A stretch of DNA of 64,000 nucleotides from assembly GCF_900624995.1 (NCBI RefSeq), contig NZ_UYXQ01000011.1:1-64000 (forward strand), given 5' to 3'. The stretch's first letter is position 1. Each line of letters starts with the position of its first letter. The position numbers and the translations under genes are program-made. Positions 1 to 7,616 of the stretch are shown here, one piece after another. Below the pieces are notes generated by a model. It worked only from the letters and a program-made list of their open reading frames with translations, was not told the DNA's origin and did no database searches. The stretch comes from Pseudomonas antarctica. GTDB lineage: Bacteria > Pseudomonadota > Gammaproteobacteria > Pseudomonadales > Pseudomonadaceae.

Positions 1-177
1 GTGGTGGCCCAGCTCGGCACCAAGGGCTCGCTCGATCAAGGCCTTTTTGAACGCCATCGACGCATCCTGAATGGCTTCGGCACTCATCGGGCCGCTGACG
101 AACTGGTCGATCAGCTCTTTTGGAATGGCTGGAAGGTCACGCTGGGCCCTGCGGGCCGGTTTCTTTGTGGTTGGCAT
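1..177 (-). CDS. IS256-family transposase, N-terminal fragment
   Basis: The first 59 codons of a transposase are visible; the rest lies beyond the window edge. The protein begins MPTTKKPARRAQRD and continues with the segment LPAIPKELIDQFVSG, then an AFKKALIERALGAELGHH stretch. This is the typical start of IS256/Mutator-type transposases in Pseudomonas. Full-length members are about 400 residues with a DDE catalytic core, none of which is visible here. The ATG at 175-177 is chosen because translation from it gives the family N-terminus; an AAGAGG ribosome-binding site lies just upstream. Whether the element is intact cannot be judged. Confidence 0.8.
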   Translation of the reverse strand, partial: MPTTKKPARRAQRDLPAIPKELIDQFVSGPMSAEAIQDASMAFKKALIERALGAELGHH

Positions 178-230
178 ACATGCACCTCTTCAACATGTTA
201 TGCCCGAACACAAAATTTATGACAGTCCCC
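1..230 (-). mobile_element. IS256-family insertion sequence, 5' end (partial)
   Basis: The transposase gene runs off the left edge of the window. About 45-55 bases upstream of its start codon, at 209-230, the minus strand begins GGGGACTGTC and continues into an AT-rich stretch. This resembles the terminal inverted repeats I associate with IS256-family elements, so the right-hand IS boundary is placed near 229-230. The other end lies outside the window, so the boundary and any target duplication are inferred. Confidence 0.55.
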
Positions 231-371
231 AAATGGCAGGTCAGCCTCGACGGCGACGCCTTTACCTTCCGCAGTGAGGCCGAGGCCCGTGCCTTTGCCG
301 ACACCCTGCAAGCGCGCATTCAAGCGCCCCACCGCATTCCCCTCAACCAGCAACGCTTCGCCGCTGGCTGA
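219..371 (+). pseudogene. small conserved-looking protein with IS-disrupted 5' end
   Basis: A 50-codon frame encodes a short polar protein whose core reads KWQVSLDGDAFTFRSEAEAR, ending just 9 bases before the stop codon of the convergent efflux gene. The codon use and the amphipathic SEAEARAFADTLQARI helix look like a real Pseudomonas gene. The only in-frame ATG nearby (219-221) lies inside the proposed IS terminal repeat, and the sequence that looks native starts at about 231. The original start codon has therefore probably been replaced by the insertion. No function is recognised. It is called a pseudogene because its promoter and N-terminus seem to be IS-derived, although the hybrid frame could still be translated. 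Confidence 0.5.
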
Positions 372-380
372 TCAAACACC

Positions 381-1574
381 TCAACCCTGCGCTTGCACGG
401 CCCGCGCCCGTTGCAAGCGCTGGGTCGACATCGCAATGGTCACTGCCAATACACCGCACAAGCTGATGACCATCGCCATCGGCATCGCTGTGCCGTCGTG
501 CAACACGCCAACCAACGACGCCGCACCGGCCGCCACACCAAACTGAATGCAGCCCAGCAGTGCCGACGCGCTGCCTGCGCGCGCGCCCTGCCCGCTCATG
601 GCGCACGCCGAGGTGTTGGGCAAAATGCAGCCTAAGCTCGCGATGCAAATAAACAGGGGCACCAGCAACGGCCACAAGGCCTCGGTGCGCATGGCCGCAA
701 TGCCCAGCAGCGACAACGCCGCCGCTACGTAGACCCACACGGTGCGCGACAGCAAAAACGCCGGGCCACGTTTGGCCAACAACCGTGCATTCAGTTGCGC
801 AACCAGGATAAAACCGGCCGCGTTGGAGCCGAACAGCCAGCCGTAATGCTCGGCCGGCACCCCGTACAGTTTGATAAAGACGAACGGTGAACCGGCGATG
901 TAGGCAAACATCCCCGCAATCGAAATACCGCCAGTCAGGGCGTAGCCGAGGTAAACCCGGTCGGACAACAGCGCGCCGTAGCGGCGCAGTGAGCCGGACA
1001 AAGGTTGGCGTGGTTGATGCGCCGGAAAGGTTTCCGGCAAGCCGACCGCTACGGCGATAGCGGCCATCACGCTGAATATCGACAGCGCCAGAAAAATCGA
1101 CTGCCAGCCCCACACTCCAACCATCAACCCACCCGCCAGTGGCGCAAGGATCGGCGCCAGGCCGGTGACCAGCATCAGTTGCGAATACACCTTGGCCGAC
1201 CCCACGGCGTCACATTTGTCGCTCACCACTGCACGGGAAATCACCATGCCCGCGCAGCCGCCAAGCGCTTGCACGAAACGTGCACCGATCAGCCAGTCCA
1301 GGGACGGCGCATAGGCGCAGGCAAAAGACGCCACGGTAAACAAGGTCACGCCACTGAGCAGCGGCACGCGCCGACCAAAACGGTCCGCCAGCGGGCCGTA
1401 GATCAATTGGCCGATGGCCAGGCCGCCGAAATACACCGCGAGGGTCAGCTGGATATGTTTTTCGTCGGTGGCGAAAGCCGTGGCCATGGCTGGGAAGCCC
1501 GGCAAGTAAAAGTCGATCGCCAAAGGCGCGAAGGCGCTCAAGGCGCCCAGGATAAGGATTATGCGCAGGTTCAT
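381..1574 (-). CDS. Bcr/CflA-family multidrug efflux MFS transporter
   Basis: A 397-residue inner-membrane protein with about twelve hydrophobic segments. It belongs to the drug:proton antiporter (DHA1) branch of the major facilitator superfamily. The N-terminus has LAIDFYLPGFPAMA, typical of Bcr/CflA proteins. The loop between helices 2 and 3 carries GPLADRFGRRVPLL, matching the MFS signature G-x-L-a-D-r-x-G-r-k. Helix 5 carries the antiporter-type glycine/proline-rich motif around GLAPILAPLAGG. The family exports substrates such as bicyclomycin, chloramphenicol or sulfonamides; the substrate here cannot be predicted. It is convergent with the small gene at 219-371 and stands alone, not in an operon. 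Confidence 0.9.
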   Translation of the reverse strand: MNLRIILILGALSAFAPLAIDFYLPGFPAMATAFATDEKHIQLTLAVYFGGLAIGQLIYGPLADRFGRRVPLLSGVTLFTVASFACAYAPSLDWLIGARFVQALGGCAGMVISRAVVSDKCDAVGSAKVYSQLMLVTGLAPILAPLAGGLMVGVWGWQSIFLALSIFSVMAAIAVAVGLPETFPAHQPRQPLSGSLRRYGALLSDRVYLGYALTGGISIAGMFAYIAGSPFVFIKLYGVPAEHYGWLFGSNAAGFILVAQLNARLLAKRGPAFLLSRTVWVYVAAALSLLGIAAMRTEALWPLLVPLFICIASLGCILPNTSACAMSGQGARAGSASALLGCIQFGVAAGAASLVGVLHDGTAMPMAMVISLCGVLAVTIAMSTQRLQRARAVQAQG

Positions 1575-1661
1575 CAGACACCCAAGTGAGTCGGCAGCCC
1601 GACAGTCTAGCCGCGCTTGGGTGCCATGAACATTACGTTAGCTCGCTAACTATCAGAAAAC

Positions 1662-1859
1662 TTACGCGAGCTTGGCGCTGTAGCCTTCTTCGGTGATCAG
1701 GCTGATGACCTGCTCGGCAGACAGATTGCTTTCAACACCGACTTCTTTGGCCGCCAGGTTAACGTTGACGCTCGCCGCCGGGTCCTGGCTCTGCACCGCC
1801 TGGGTCACCGCTCGAACGCAATGGCCGCAGGTCATTCCTTCAACGCTGAATACTTGCAT
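1662..1859 (-). CDS. copZ: CopZ-like copper chaperone (heavy-metal-associated domain)
   Basis: A 65-residue cytosolic protein consisting of one HMA (ferredoxin-like) domain. The metal site is GMTCGHC near residues 8-14, the M-x-C-x-x-C signature that binds Cu(I) through two cysteines. The C-terminal EEGYSAKLA is the usual end of this fold. Such chaperones carry Cu(I) to the P-type ATPase CopA, whose gene is 600 bases away on the other strand. The gene is preceded by a perfect CueR-type operator (1893-1919), so copper induction through CueR is likely. A GGAG ribosome-binding site lies about 8 bases before the ATG. Confidence 0.92.
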   Translation of the reverse strand: MQVFSVEGMTCGHCVRAVTQAVQSQDPAASVNVNLAAKEVGVESNLSAEQVISLITEEGYSAKLA

Positions 1860-1892
1860 GACATGACTCCTTTGATGAGGTTAAGGCCAGTT

Positions 1893-1919
1893 TTGACCTT
1901 GCCACGATGGCAAGGTCAA
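1893..1919 (-). promoter_or_regulatory. CueR-type operator/promoter of copZ
   Basis: A perfect inverted repeat with 12-base arms (TTGACCTTGCCA) around a 3-base centre. On the minus strand it supplies a TTGACC -35 element with a long (about 19-20 base) spacer to a weak -10 (AAAACT, about 1889-1894). Long-spacer promoters holding a dyad are the hallmark of MerR-family activation, and ACCTTGCC/GGCAAGGT matches the CueR consensus. Because the dyad is perfect, a TTGACC also points rightward toward the gene at 2007. Confidence 0.85.
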
Positions 1920-2006
1920 GCGCTGAAAGTTTCGGCCGGGCTGGTATTCGGCCGCCGCCTCGGCCAAGCTTCATCCACCTTAGATATGAACCACGGAGCA
2001 TTCGCC

Positions 2007-2387
2007 ATGCGCTGGTCGTTTTTTGCCCTTGTCGGCCTGTTGAGCTTGTCTGCCGTTGCGCCCCAGGCCAGCGCAGATCAAGACTATGCGGTGCTGATCA
2101 TTTCCCGCGAACGCCTGGAAGTGCCGACCAATTGCGAGATTGGCCTGTACATTCAGGACCAGTTGGCCGGGCGCCTGTTCCAGGAACAGGCCACCTCGTT
2201 CAACTTGCCGGCGGGCAATGTGTCGCTGCGGCTGAAGCTGTTGCCGGGCCAAGCCGCCGGCTGCCTGCCAGGCATGCTGGCGCCGCCGGCGCAGAACATC
2301 ACGCTGAAGGCCGGCGACGTGCGCAAGTTGCGGATCGCCCAAGGGGCGGATGGCATGTACCTCAAACCCGCCGCACTGGAATACTGA
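2007..2387 (+). CDS. small exported protein within the copper cluster (unknown function)
   Basis: A 126-residue protein with a Sec signal peptide (MRWSFFALVGLLSLSAVA, predicted cleavage near QASA-DQ). The start at 2007 is preferred over an ATG at 1986 because GGAG at 1995-1998 is well spaced and a signal peptide then follows at once. The mature part of about 100 residues has alternating hydrophobic residues consistent with a beta-sandwich. It has two cysteines (in TNCEIG and AGCLPGM), which could form a disulfide in the periplasm. No His/Met-rich copper motif is visible. It lies between copZ and copA, flanked by CueR-type operators on both sides, so a role in periplasmic copper handling is possible but is inferred from context only. 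Confidence 0.7.
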   Translation: MRWSFFALVGLLSLSAVAPQASADQDYAVLIISRERLEVPTNCEIGLYIQDQLAGRLFQEQATSFNLPAGNVSLRLKLLPGQAAGCLPGMLAPPAQNITLKAGDVRKLRIAQGADGMYLKPAALEY

Positions 2388-2393
2388 AGGCGC

Positions 2394-2427
2394 TTGACCT
2401 TCCCCAAAGGTCAAGGTTGATCCTAGG
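2394..2427 (+). promoter_or_regulatory. CueR-type operator/promoter of copA
   Basis: TTGACCTT (2394-2401) and AAGGTCAA (2407-2414) form a perfect inverted repeat around CCCCA. TTGACC acts as the -35, and a 19-base spacer places a weak -10 (GATCCT) at 2419-2424. This is the stretched-spacer geometry of MerR-family promoters. It sits 40-60 bases before copA, with its ribosome-binding site GGAGG at 2441-2445. The probable activator, CueR, is encoded at the 3' end of the same transcript, giving autoregulation. Confidence 0.8.
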
Positions 2428-2453
2428 GGCAACGTCTCTTGGAGGACTGCCCC

Positions 2454-4655
2454 ATGAATGGATCCACTACGTTTGACCTGCCCATCAGCGGCATGACCTG
2501 TGCCAGCTGTGCCGGCCGTGTCGAACGCGCACTGGGCAAGGTGCCGGGGGTGCAACGTGTCAGCGTCAACCTGGCTAACGAACGCGCGCATGTCGAAGTA
2601 CTGGGCCCGATGGACCCCAGCGTACTGATCGCCGCCGTCGACAGAGCCGGCTACACCGCCACCCTGCCGCACAGTGAAACCGTCACCGATGCCAACCAGG
2701 CCCAGCGCCTGCACCACGAGCGTTGGTCGCTGCTGCTGGCAATTGCGCTGGCGCTACCGTTAGTGCTGCCGATGCTGATGGAGCCCTTCGGCGTGCACTG
2801 GATGCTACCCGCCTGGGTGCAGTTCGCCCTGGCCACGCCGGTGCAATTCATTTTTGGCGCACGCTTCTATATAGCCGCATGGAAAGCCGTGCGCGTCGGC
2901 GCCGGCAACATGGACCTGCTGGTGGCCATCGGCACCAGTGCCGGTTACGGCCTGAGTATCTATGAATGGCTCACCGCGCCTGCAGGCACCATGGCGCACC
3001 TGTATTTCGAAGCCTCAGCCGTGGTAATCGCGTTGGTGCTGCTGGGTAAATACCTGGAAAGCCGCGCCAAGCGCCAGACTGCCAGTGCCATCCGCGCCCT
3101 CGAAGCCTTGCGCCCGGAGCGAGCGATTCGCGTGCTGGATGGCCGCGAAGAAGACGTCGCCATCAGTGCGTTAAAGCTTGATGACCTGGTGCTGGTCAAA
3201 CCCGGCGAGCGCTTCCCGGTAGATGGCGAAGTAGTGGACGGCCAAAGCCATGCCGACGAAGCCTTGATCAGTGGCGAAAGCCTGCCAGTGCCGAAACAGC
3301 CGGGCGACAACGTCACCGGTGGCGCCATTAACGGTGAAGGCCGCTTGCTGGTGCGCACTCAGGCCTTGGGCGCCGAAAGCGTGTTGGCGCGCATCATCCG
3401 TCTGGTGGAAGACGCCCAGGCGGCCAAGGCGCCGATCCAGAAACTGGTGGATAAAGTCAGCCAGGTGTTCGTGCCTGCCGTGCTGGTCTTGGCGTTGATC
3501 ACGCTGGTGGGCTGGTGGTTGTACGGCGCGTCGCTGGAAACCGCGATCATTAATGCCGTCGCGGTGTTGGTAATCGCCTGCCCGTGTGCCTTGGGCCTGG
3601 CCACGCCGACCGCGATCATGGCTGGCACCGGCGTCGCCGCGCGCTACGGCATCCTGATCAAAGACGCTGAAACCTTGGAACGTGCCCATGCCGTCAGCGC
3701 CGTGGTGTTCGACAAGACCGGCACCCTCACCTCCGGCGCACCGAAAATTGCGCACTTGGCGGCGGTGGATGGCAATGAGGCGTTGCTGTTGCAACAGGCT
3801 GGCGCACTGCAGCGCGGTAGCGAACACCCGTTGGCCAAGGCGGTGCTGGATGCCTGCAGCGAGCAAGGCCTGAACGTGGCGGATGTGACTGCCAGCCAAT
3901 CCCTCACCGGGCGCGGCATCGCAGGCACGCTCGATGGTCGGCAACTGGCCCTGGGCAACCACCGCATGCTGGAAGAAAGCGGCTTGAGCGCGGGCGACCT
4001 GGCCGGTTCCGCCAAGACCTGGGAAGCCGAAGGCCGCACCTTGTCCTGGCTGATCGAACAGGGCCCGCAACCGCGTGTGCTGGGGCTGTTTGCCTTTGGT
4101 GACACGCTCAAGCCCGGTGCACTGGAGGCCGTGCAGCAACTCAAGGCCCGGCACATCAGCAGCCACTTGCTCACCGGCGACAACCGCGGCAGCGCCCGCG
4201 TGGTGGCCGAGGCGCTGGGCATCGACGATGTACACGCCGAAGTGCTGCCGGCCGACAAAGCCGCCACCGTCGCCGAACTGAAAAAAACCGGCGTGGTGGC
4301 GATGGTCGGCGACGGCATCAACGACGCCCCGGCCCTGGCGGCTGCCGATATCGGCATCGCCATGGGTGGCGGCACCGACGTGGCGATGCACGCGGCCGGT
4401 ATCACCCTGATGCGCGGTGATCCGCGCCTGGTGCCGGCGGCACTGGAGATCAGCCGCAAGACCTACGCCAAAATCCGCCAGAACCTGTTCTGGGCCTTTG
4501 TGTATAACCTGGTCGGCATTCCCCTGGCGGCGTTCGGCCTGCTCAACCCGGTACTGGCAGGTGCGGCCATGGCGTTGTCCAGCGTCAGCGTGGTGAGTAA
4601 TGCGTTACTGTTGAAGACTTGGAAACCCAAGGATTTGGAGGATCAACGCCCATGA
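2454..4655 (+). CDS. copA: Cu(I)-exporting P1B-type ATPase CopA
   Basis: A 733-residue inner-membrane copper pump that exports cytosolic Cu(I) using ATP. In order there is one N-terminal HMA domain with [10 protein letters not shown] near residue 13; paired transmembrane helices; the actuator-domain motif GESLPVPK; the membrane Cu site [10 protein letters not shown]; the phosphorylation motif DKTGTLTSG; and the hinge motif [10 protein letters not shown]. One metal-binding domain rather than two is common in Pseudomonas. The ATG at 2454 follows GGAGG by 8 bases; an in-frame TTG at 2439 lies before that site and is rejected. The stop codon overlaps the cueR start (ATGA), so the two are translationally coupled. 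Confidence 0.96.
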   Translation: MNGSTTFDLPISGMTCASCAGRVERALGKVPGVQRVSVNLANERAHVEVLGPMDPSVLIAAVDRAGYTATLPHSETVTDANQAQRLHHERWSLLLAIALALPLVLPMLMEPFGVHWMLPAWVQFALATPVQFIFGARFYIAAWKAVRVGAGNMDLLVAIGTSAGYGLSIYEWLTAPAGTMAHLYFEASAVVIALVLLGKYLESRAKRQTASAIRALEALRPERAIRVLDGREEDVAISALKLDDLVLVKPGERFPVDGEVVDGQSHADEALISGESLPVPKQPGDNVTGGAINGEGRLLVRTQALGAESVLARIIRLVEDAQAAKAPIQKLVDKVSQVFVPAVLVLALITLVGWWLYGASLETAIINAVAVLVIACPCALGLATPTAIMAGTGVAARYGILIKDAETLERAHAVSAVVFDKTGTLTSGAPKIAHLAAVDGNEALLLQQAGALQRGSEHPLAKAVLDACSEQGLNVADVTASQSLTGRGIAGTLDGRQLALGNHRMLEESGLSAGDLAGSAKTWEAEGRTLSWLIEQGPQPRVLGLFAFGDTLKPGALEAVQQLKARHISSHLLTGDNRGSARVVAEALGIDDVHAEVLPADKAATVAELKKTGVVAMVGDGINDAPALAAADIGIAMGGGTDVAMHAAGITLMRGDPRLVPAALEISRKTYAKIRQNLFWAFVYNLVGIPLAAFGLLNPVLAGAAMALSSVSVVSNALLLKTWKPKDLEDQRP

Positions 4656-5053
4656 ACATCGGCCAAGCGGCCCGCCAGAGCGGGTTGAGCGCGAAGATGA
4701 TTCGTTACTACGAATCCATCGGGCTGCTCAAAGCCGCCCACCGCACCGACAGCGGCTACCGTGTGTACGGCAGCGATGACTTGCATACGTTGGCGTTTAT
4801 CAAGCGTTCACGGGATCTGGGGTTTTCTCTGGAGGAAGTCGGCAAGTTACTGACCTTGTGGCAAGACCGGCACCGGGCCAGCGCCGACGTAAAAGCCTTG
4901 GCACGCCAGCATATTGATGAGCTGAATCAGAAAATCCTTGAGCTCGGGCAACTGCGCGATACCTTGCAGGACCTGGTGGAGCACTGCCAGGGTGATCATC
5001 GGCCGGATTGCCCGATTCTCAAGGAGTTGGCGTCGGGCAGCTGTTGCGCCTGA
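4652..5053 (+). CDS. cueR: CueR, Cu(I)-responsive MerR-family regulator
   Basis: A 133-residue regulator. The N-terminal winged helix ([20 protein letters not shown]) is the MerR-family DNA-binding domain. A dimerisation helix follows, then a metal loop with Cys112 and Cys120, the two-cysteine spacing that binds a single Cu(I) in CueR. A terminal GSCC is also present. CueR bends its operator to activate copA and copZ; both candidate operators lie in this cluster. The start codon overlaps the copA stop. After the gene there is only a REPIN before the next gene on the other strand. Confidence 0.95.
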   Translation: MNIGQAARQSGLSAKMIRYYESIGLLKAAHRTDSGYRVYGSDDLHTLAFIKRSRDLGFSLEEVGKLLTLWQDRHRASADVKALARQHIDELNQKILELGQLRDTLQDLVEHCQGDHRPDCPILKELASGSCCA

Positions 5054-5076
5054 CGCTTTAACTGATTCAACCCCGC

Positions 5077-5161
5077 TGTGGGAGCTGGCTTACCTGCGAT
5101 AGCATCAACGGGTTATGCCTGATACACCGAGGTGCCCGCATCGCAGGCCAGCCAGCTCCCA
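5077..5161. repeat. REPIN (paired inverted REP sequences)
   Basis: TGTGGGAGCTGGCT on the left and its near-complement AGCCAGCTCCCA on the right bracket an 85-base element between convergent cueR and the RIO kinase gene. Its internal part (CTGATACACCGAGG, then GCATCGCAGG) is shared with the element at 58579-58665, so the two belong to one family. It may also act as a transcription barrier. Confidence 0.85.
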
Positions 5162-5189
5162 TATTTTTAGCGCTTCATGGGCCTGAAGA

Positions 5190-6089
5190 TCATTGCATCC
5201 AAGGCGGCGGCGGTGGTTCTTCCGACGCTTTGCTCGATGGCACATCATCCGCCGCGCGAATCGCTTGCTTACGCTCTTCATCCAGCCGCGCCGCTTCGAT
5301 CTCGCGGATCACACCGCCCACGTCCGCCAACTCTTCCGGTTCGTCGAACTCGCCGGTCAATGCGCTGGCCGGGTGCAAGGTGCCGGCTTCGTACAACGCC
5401 CACATTTCCTTGGCGTACTTGGTCTTCTTCAACTCCGGGGCAAAGCGCCCAAAGTAGGAAGCCATGTTCCCCACATCCCGCTCCAGCATGTTGAACGCAT
5501 GGTTGTTACCCGCCGCATCCACCGCCTGAGGCAAGTCGATGATCACCGGGCCCGTAGGCGTGAGCAGCACGTTGAACTCGGACAAGTCACCGTGCACCAG
5601 GCCAGTACACAGCATCAGCACGATCTGGGAAATCAGGAAGGCGTGGTATTCGCGCGCCTGGTCCGGGTCCAGCGTGACATCATTGAGACGTGGCGCCGCA
5701 TCGCCGTACTCGTCGGCCACCAGTTCCATCAACAGCACGCCTTCAAGGAAGTCGTACGGCTTGGGCACGCGAACGCCCGCCCCGGCCAGGCGGAACAGCG
5801 CCGCTACTTCGGCGTTCTGCCAGGCATCTTCGGTTTCTTTCTTACCGAACTTGGAGCCCTTGGCCATGGCCCGGGCTTGACGGCTGTTACGGACCTTTCG
5901 GCCTTCCTGGTATTCGGACGCCTGACGAAAACTTCGTTTGTTCGCCTCCTTGTAAACCTTGGCGCAACGCAATTCATTGCCGCAGCGCACCACATAAACA
6001 GCTGCTTCTTTACCACTCATGAGTGGGCGCAGCACTTCGTCGACCAGACCGTCTTCGATCAGGGGTTCAATGCGTTTAGGAGTCTTCAT
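5190..6089 (-). CDS. RIO1-type serine protein kinase
   Basis: A 299-residue cytosolic protein of the atypical RIO kinase family. It has a Lys-containing segment after the nucleotide-binding strand (ELRCAKVYKEANKRSF). The catalytic loop is LVHGDLSEFNVLL (Asp and Asn as in RIO kinases, with Ser after the Leu), and the metal-binding segment is VIIDLPQAVD. The C-terminus is acidic and ends in a proline-rich tail. Archaeal and eukaryotic RIO kinases act in ribosome maturation; the role of bacterial members is unclear. It is conserved next to cueR in P. aeruginosa too. Single gene, convergent with cueR. Confidence 0.9.
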   Translation of the reverse strand: MKTPKRIEPLIEDGLVDEVLRPLMSGKEAAVYVVRCGNELRCAKVYKEANKRSFRQASEYQEGRKVRNSRQARAMAKGSKFGKKETEDAWQNAEVAALFRLAGAGVRVPKPYDFLEGVLLMELVADEYGDAAPRLNDVTLDPDQAREYHAFLISQIVLMLCTGLVHGDLSEFNVLLTPTGPVIIDLPQAVDAAGNNHAFNMLERDVGNMASYFGRFAPELKKTKYAKEMWALYEAGTLHPASALTGEFDEPEELADVGGVIREIEAARLDEERKQAIRAADDVPSSKASEEPPPPPWMQ

Positions 6090-6224
6090 CAGCTTTTATT
6101 GTGGGTCCTTTATTACCAAACACGCGTATGGCACTCGTTATACGGCAATCGGCCCGCCGCGGGGAGAGGCTACCGACCTTTGGCACTTAAGAATGCATTC
6201 AATATGCCATTTTTTTTGCCCAGC

Positions 6225-7502
6225 TCAGCGTTCGATAATCGCCGTCACACCCTGACCGCCGGCAGCACAGATCGAAATCAGCCCGCGGCCCTTACCCGCC
6301 GCGTCCAATAGCTTGGCCAGGTTGGCCACAATTCGCCCGCCAGTGGCAGCAAACGGATGCCCGGCGGCCAATGAACTGCCCTTGACGTTAAGCCGGCTAA
6401 GGTCGATGGAACCGAGCGGCGCGTCAAGCCCAAGGCGGGTCTTGCAGTATTCGGGGTCCTCCCAGGCCTTGAGCGTGCACAACACTTGGGCCGCGAAGGC
6501 TTCGTGAATCTCGTAGTAATCGAAGTCCTGTAGCGTCAGGCCATTCCTGGCCAATAGGCGTGGCACCGCGTACACCGGCGCCATCAACAGGCCCTCGGCG
6601 CCGTTGACGAAATCCACCGCCGCCGCCTCGCCATCACGCAAGTAGGCGAGGATCGGCAAACCGCGCTCGTTGGCCCAGGCCTCACTGCCCAGCAGCACCA
6701 GGGAGGCGCCGTCGGTCAGCGGCGTGGAGTTGCCGGCCGTGAGCGTGCCCTTTTCGCTACGCTCGAACACCGGCTTGAGGCTGGCGAGTTTTTCCAGGGT
6801 CAGGTCCGGGCGCAGGTTGTTGTCGCGGGTCAGGCCGAGAAACGGCGTGAGCAAATCGTTGTGCCAGCCTTCGGCGTAGGACGCGGCCATTTTCTGGTGG
6901 CTGTCCAGCGCTAGCTGATCCTGCTCCGCGCGGGGGATCTTCCAGGTCTGCGCCATCAACTCGCAGTGCTGGCCCATGGACAGGCCGGTACGCGGCTCGC
7001 CATTACGCGGCAGTTGCGGCTTGAGGTGATGCGGACGAAGTTGTAACAGGACTTTTAATTTGTCCGCCATGGACTTGCTGCGATTGGCTTGCAGCAAGAG
7101 CTTGCGCAGGCCTTCATTCACGCCGATGGGCGCGTCGGACGTGGTATCGACGCCACCGGCAATCCCACACTCGATCTGCCCCAGCGCAATTTTATTGGCC
7201 ACCAGCAGCGCCGCTTCCAGCCCCGTACCGCATGCCTGTTGAATGTCGTAAGCCGGGGTTTGCGGCGAGAGGCGCGAGCCCAGCACGCATTCGCGGGTCA
7301 GGTTGAAGTCGCGGGAATGCTTGAGCACCGCACCGGCAGCTACCTCGCCAATGCGCAGGCCGTGCAGGTTGTAGCGTTCGATCAGGCCCTCCAAGGCCGC
7401 GGTCAACATCGCCTGGTTACTCGCCGTGGCATACGGGCCGTTGGAGCGGGCGAAGGGGATGCGGTTACCGCCAATGATCGCTACACGGCGCAATTGAGTC
7501 AT
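6225..7502 (-). CDS. acetyl-CoA C-acyltransferase (thiolase, FadI-like)
   Basis: A 425-residue thiolase that condenses or cleaves acyl-CoA/acetyl-CoA through an active-site cysteine. The nucleophile lies in DIQQACGTGLEAAL near residue 91. The histidine is in SLAAGHPFAATGGR and the second cysteine in CAAGGQGVTAI near the end, so the catalytic set is complete. The length and the EIHEAFAAQ segment fit the FadI/AtoB-like branch. It diverges from the fabG-maoC pair at 7617-9820. The three genes could make up a lipid or beta-oxidation module (thiolase, reductase, hydratase). Confidence 0.92.
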   Translation of the reverse strand: MTQLRRVAIIGGNRIPFARSNGPYATASNQAMLTAALEGLIERYNLHGLRIGEVAAGAVLKHSRDFNLTRECVLGSRLSPQTPAYDIQQACGTGLEAALLVANKIALGQIECGIAGGVDTTSDAPIGVNEGLRKLLLQANRSKSMADKLKVLLQLRPHHLKPQLPRNGEPRTGLSMGQHCELMAQTWKIPRAEQDQLALDSHQKMAASYAEGWHNDLLTPFLGLTRDNNLRPDLTLEKLASLKPVFERSEKGTLTAGNSTPLTDGASLVLLGSEAWANERGLPILAYLRDGEAAAVDFVNGAEGLLMAPVYAVPRLLARNGLTLQDFDYYEIHEAFAAQVLCTLKAWEDPEYCKTRLGLDAPLGSIDLSRLNVKGSSLAAGHPFAATGGRIVANLAKLLDAAGKGRGLISICAAGGQGVTAIIER

Positions 7503-7529
7503 GGAAAGCTCCCTGAAGGTTGTGAGGTG

Positions 7530-7552
7530 AGTCTCTGAGACTAGCCTAGGCT
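7530..7552. promoter_or_regulatory. two adjacent palindromes in the divergent thiolase/fabG promoter region
   Basis: AGTCTCTGAGACT (7530-7542, 6-base arms around one base) is followed directly by AGCCTAGGCT (7543-7552, a perfect 10-base palindrome). They lie in the 114-base gap between divergently read lipid genes. This is where an operator for a dimeric repressor (for example TetR-like) would sit. No regulator gene is adjacent, so the assignment is inference. Confidence 0.4.
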
Positions 7553-7616
7553 CAATCGAACGACTTTCACCTCTAGATGGTCCACCGTTTGAACCCCAGC
7601 ACTCGGAGAGCGTTCC

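Noticed and set aside
3171..4391. 406-codon frame antisense to copA
   Set aside because: All P-type ATPase motifs are on the plus strand; the antisense frame is His/Gln-rich without a start signal.
5193..6311. 372-codon plus-strand frame over the RIO kinase gene
   Set aside because: The minus strand encodes a kinase with a complete catalytic loop; the plus frame has no domain and spans the intergenic region after it.
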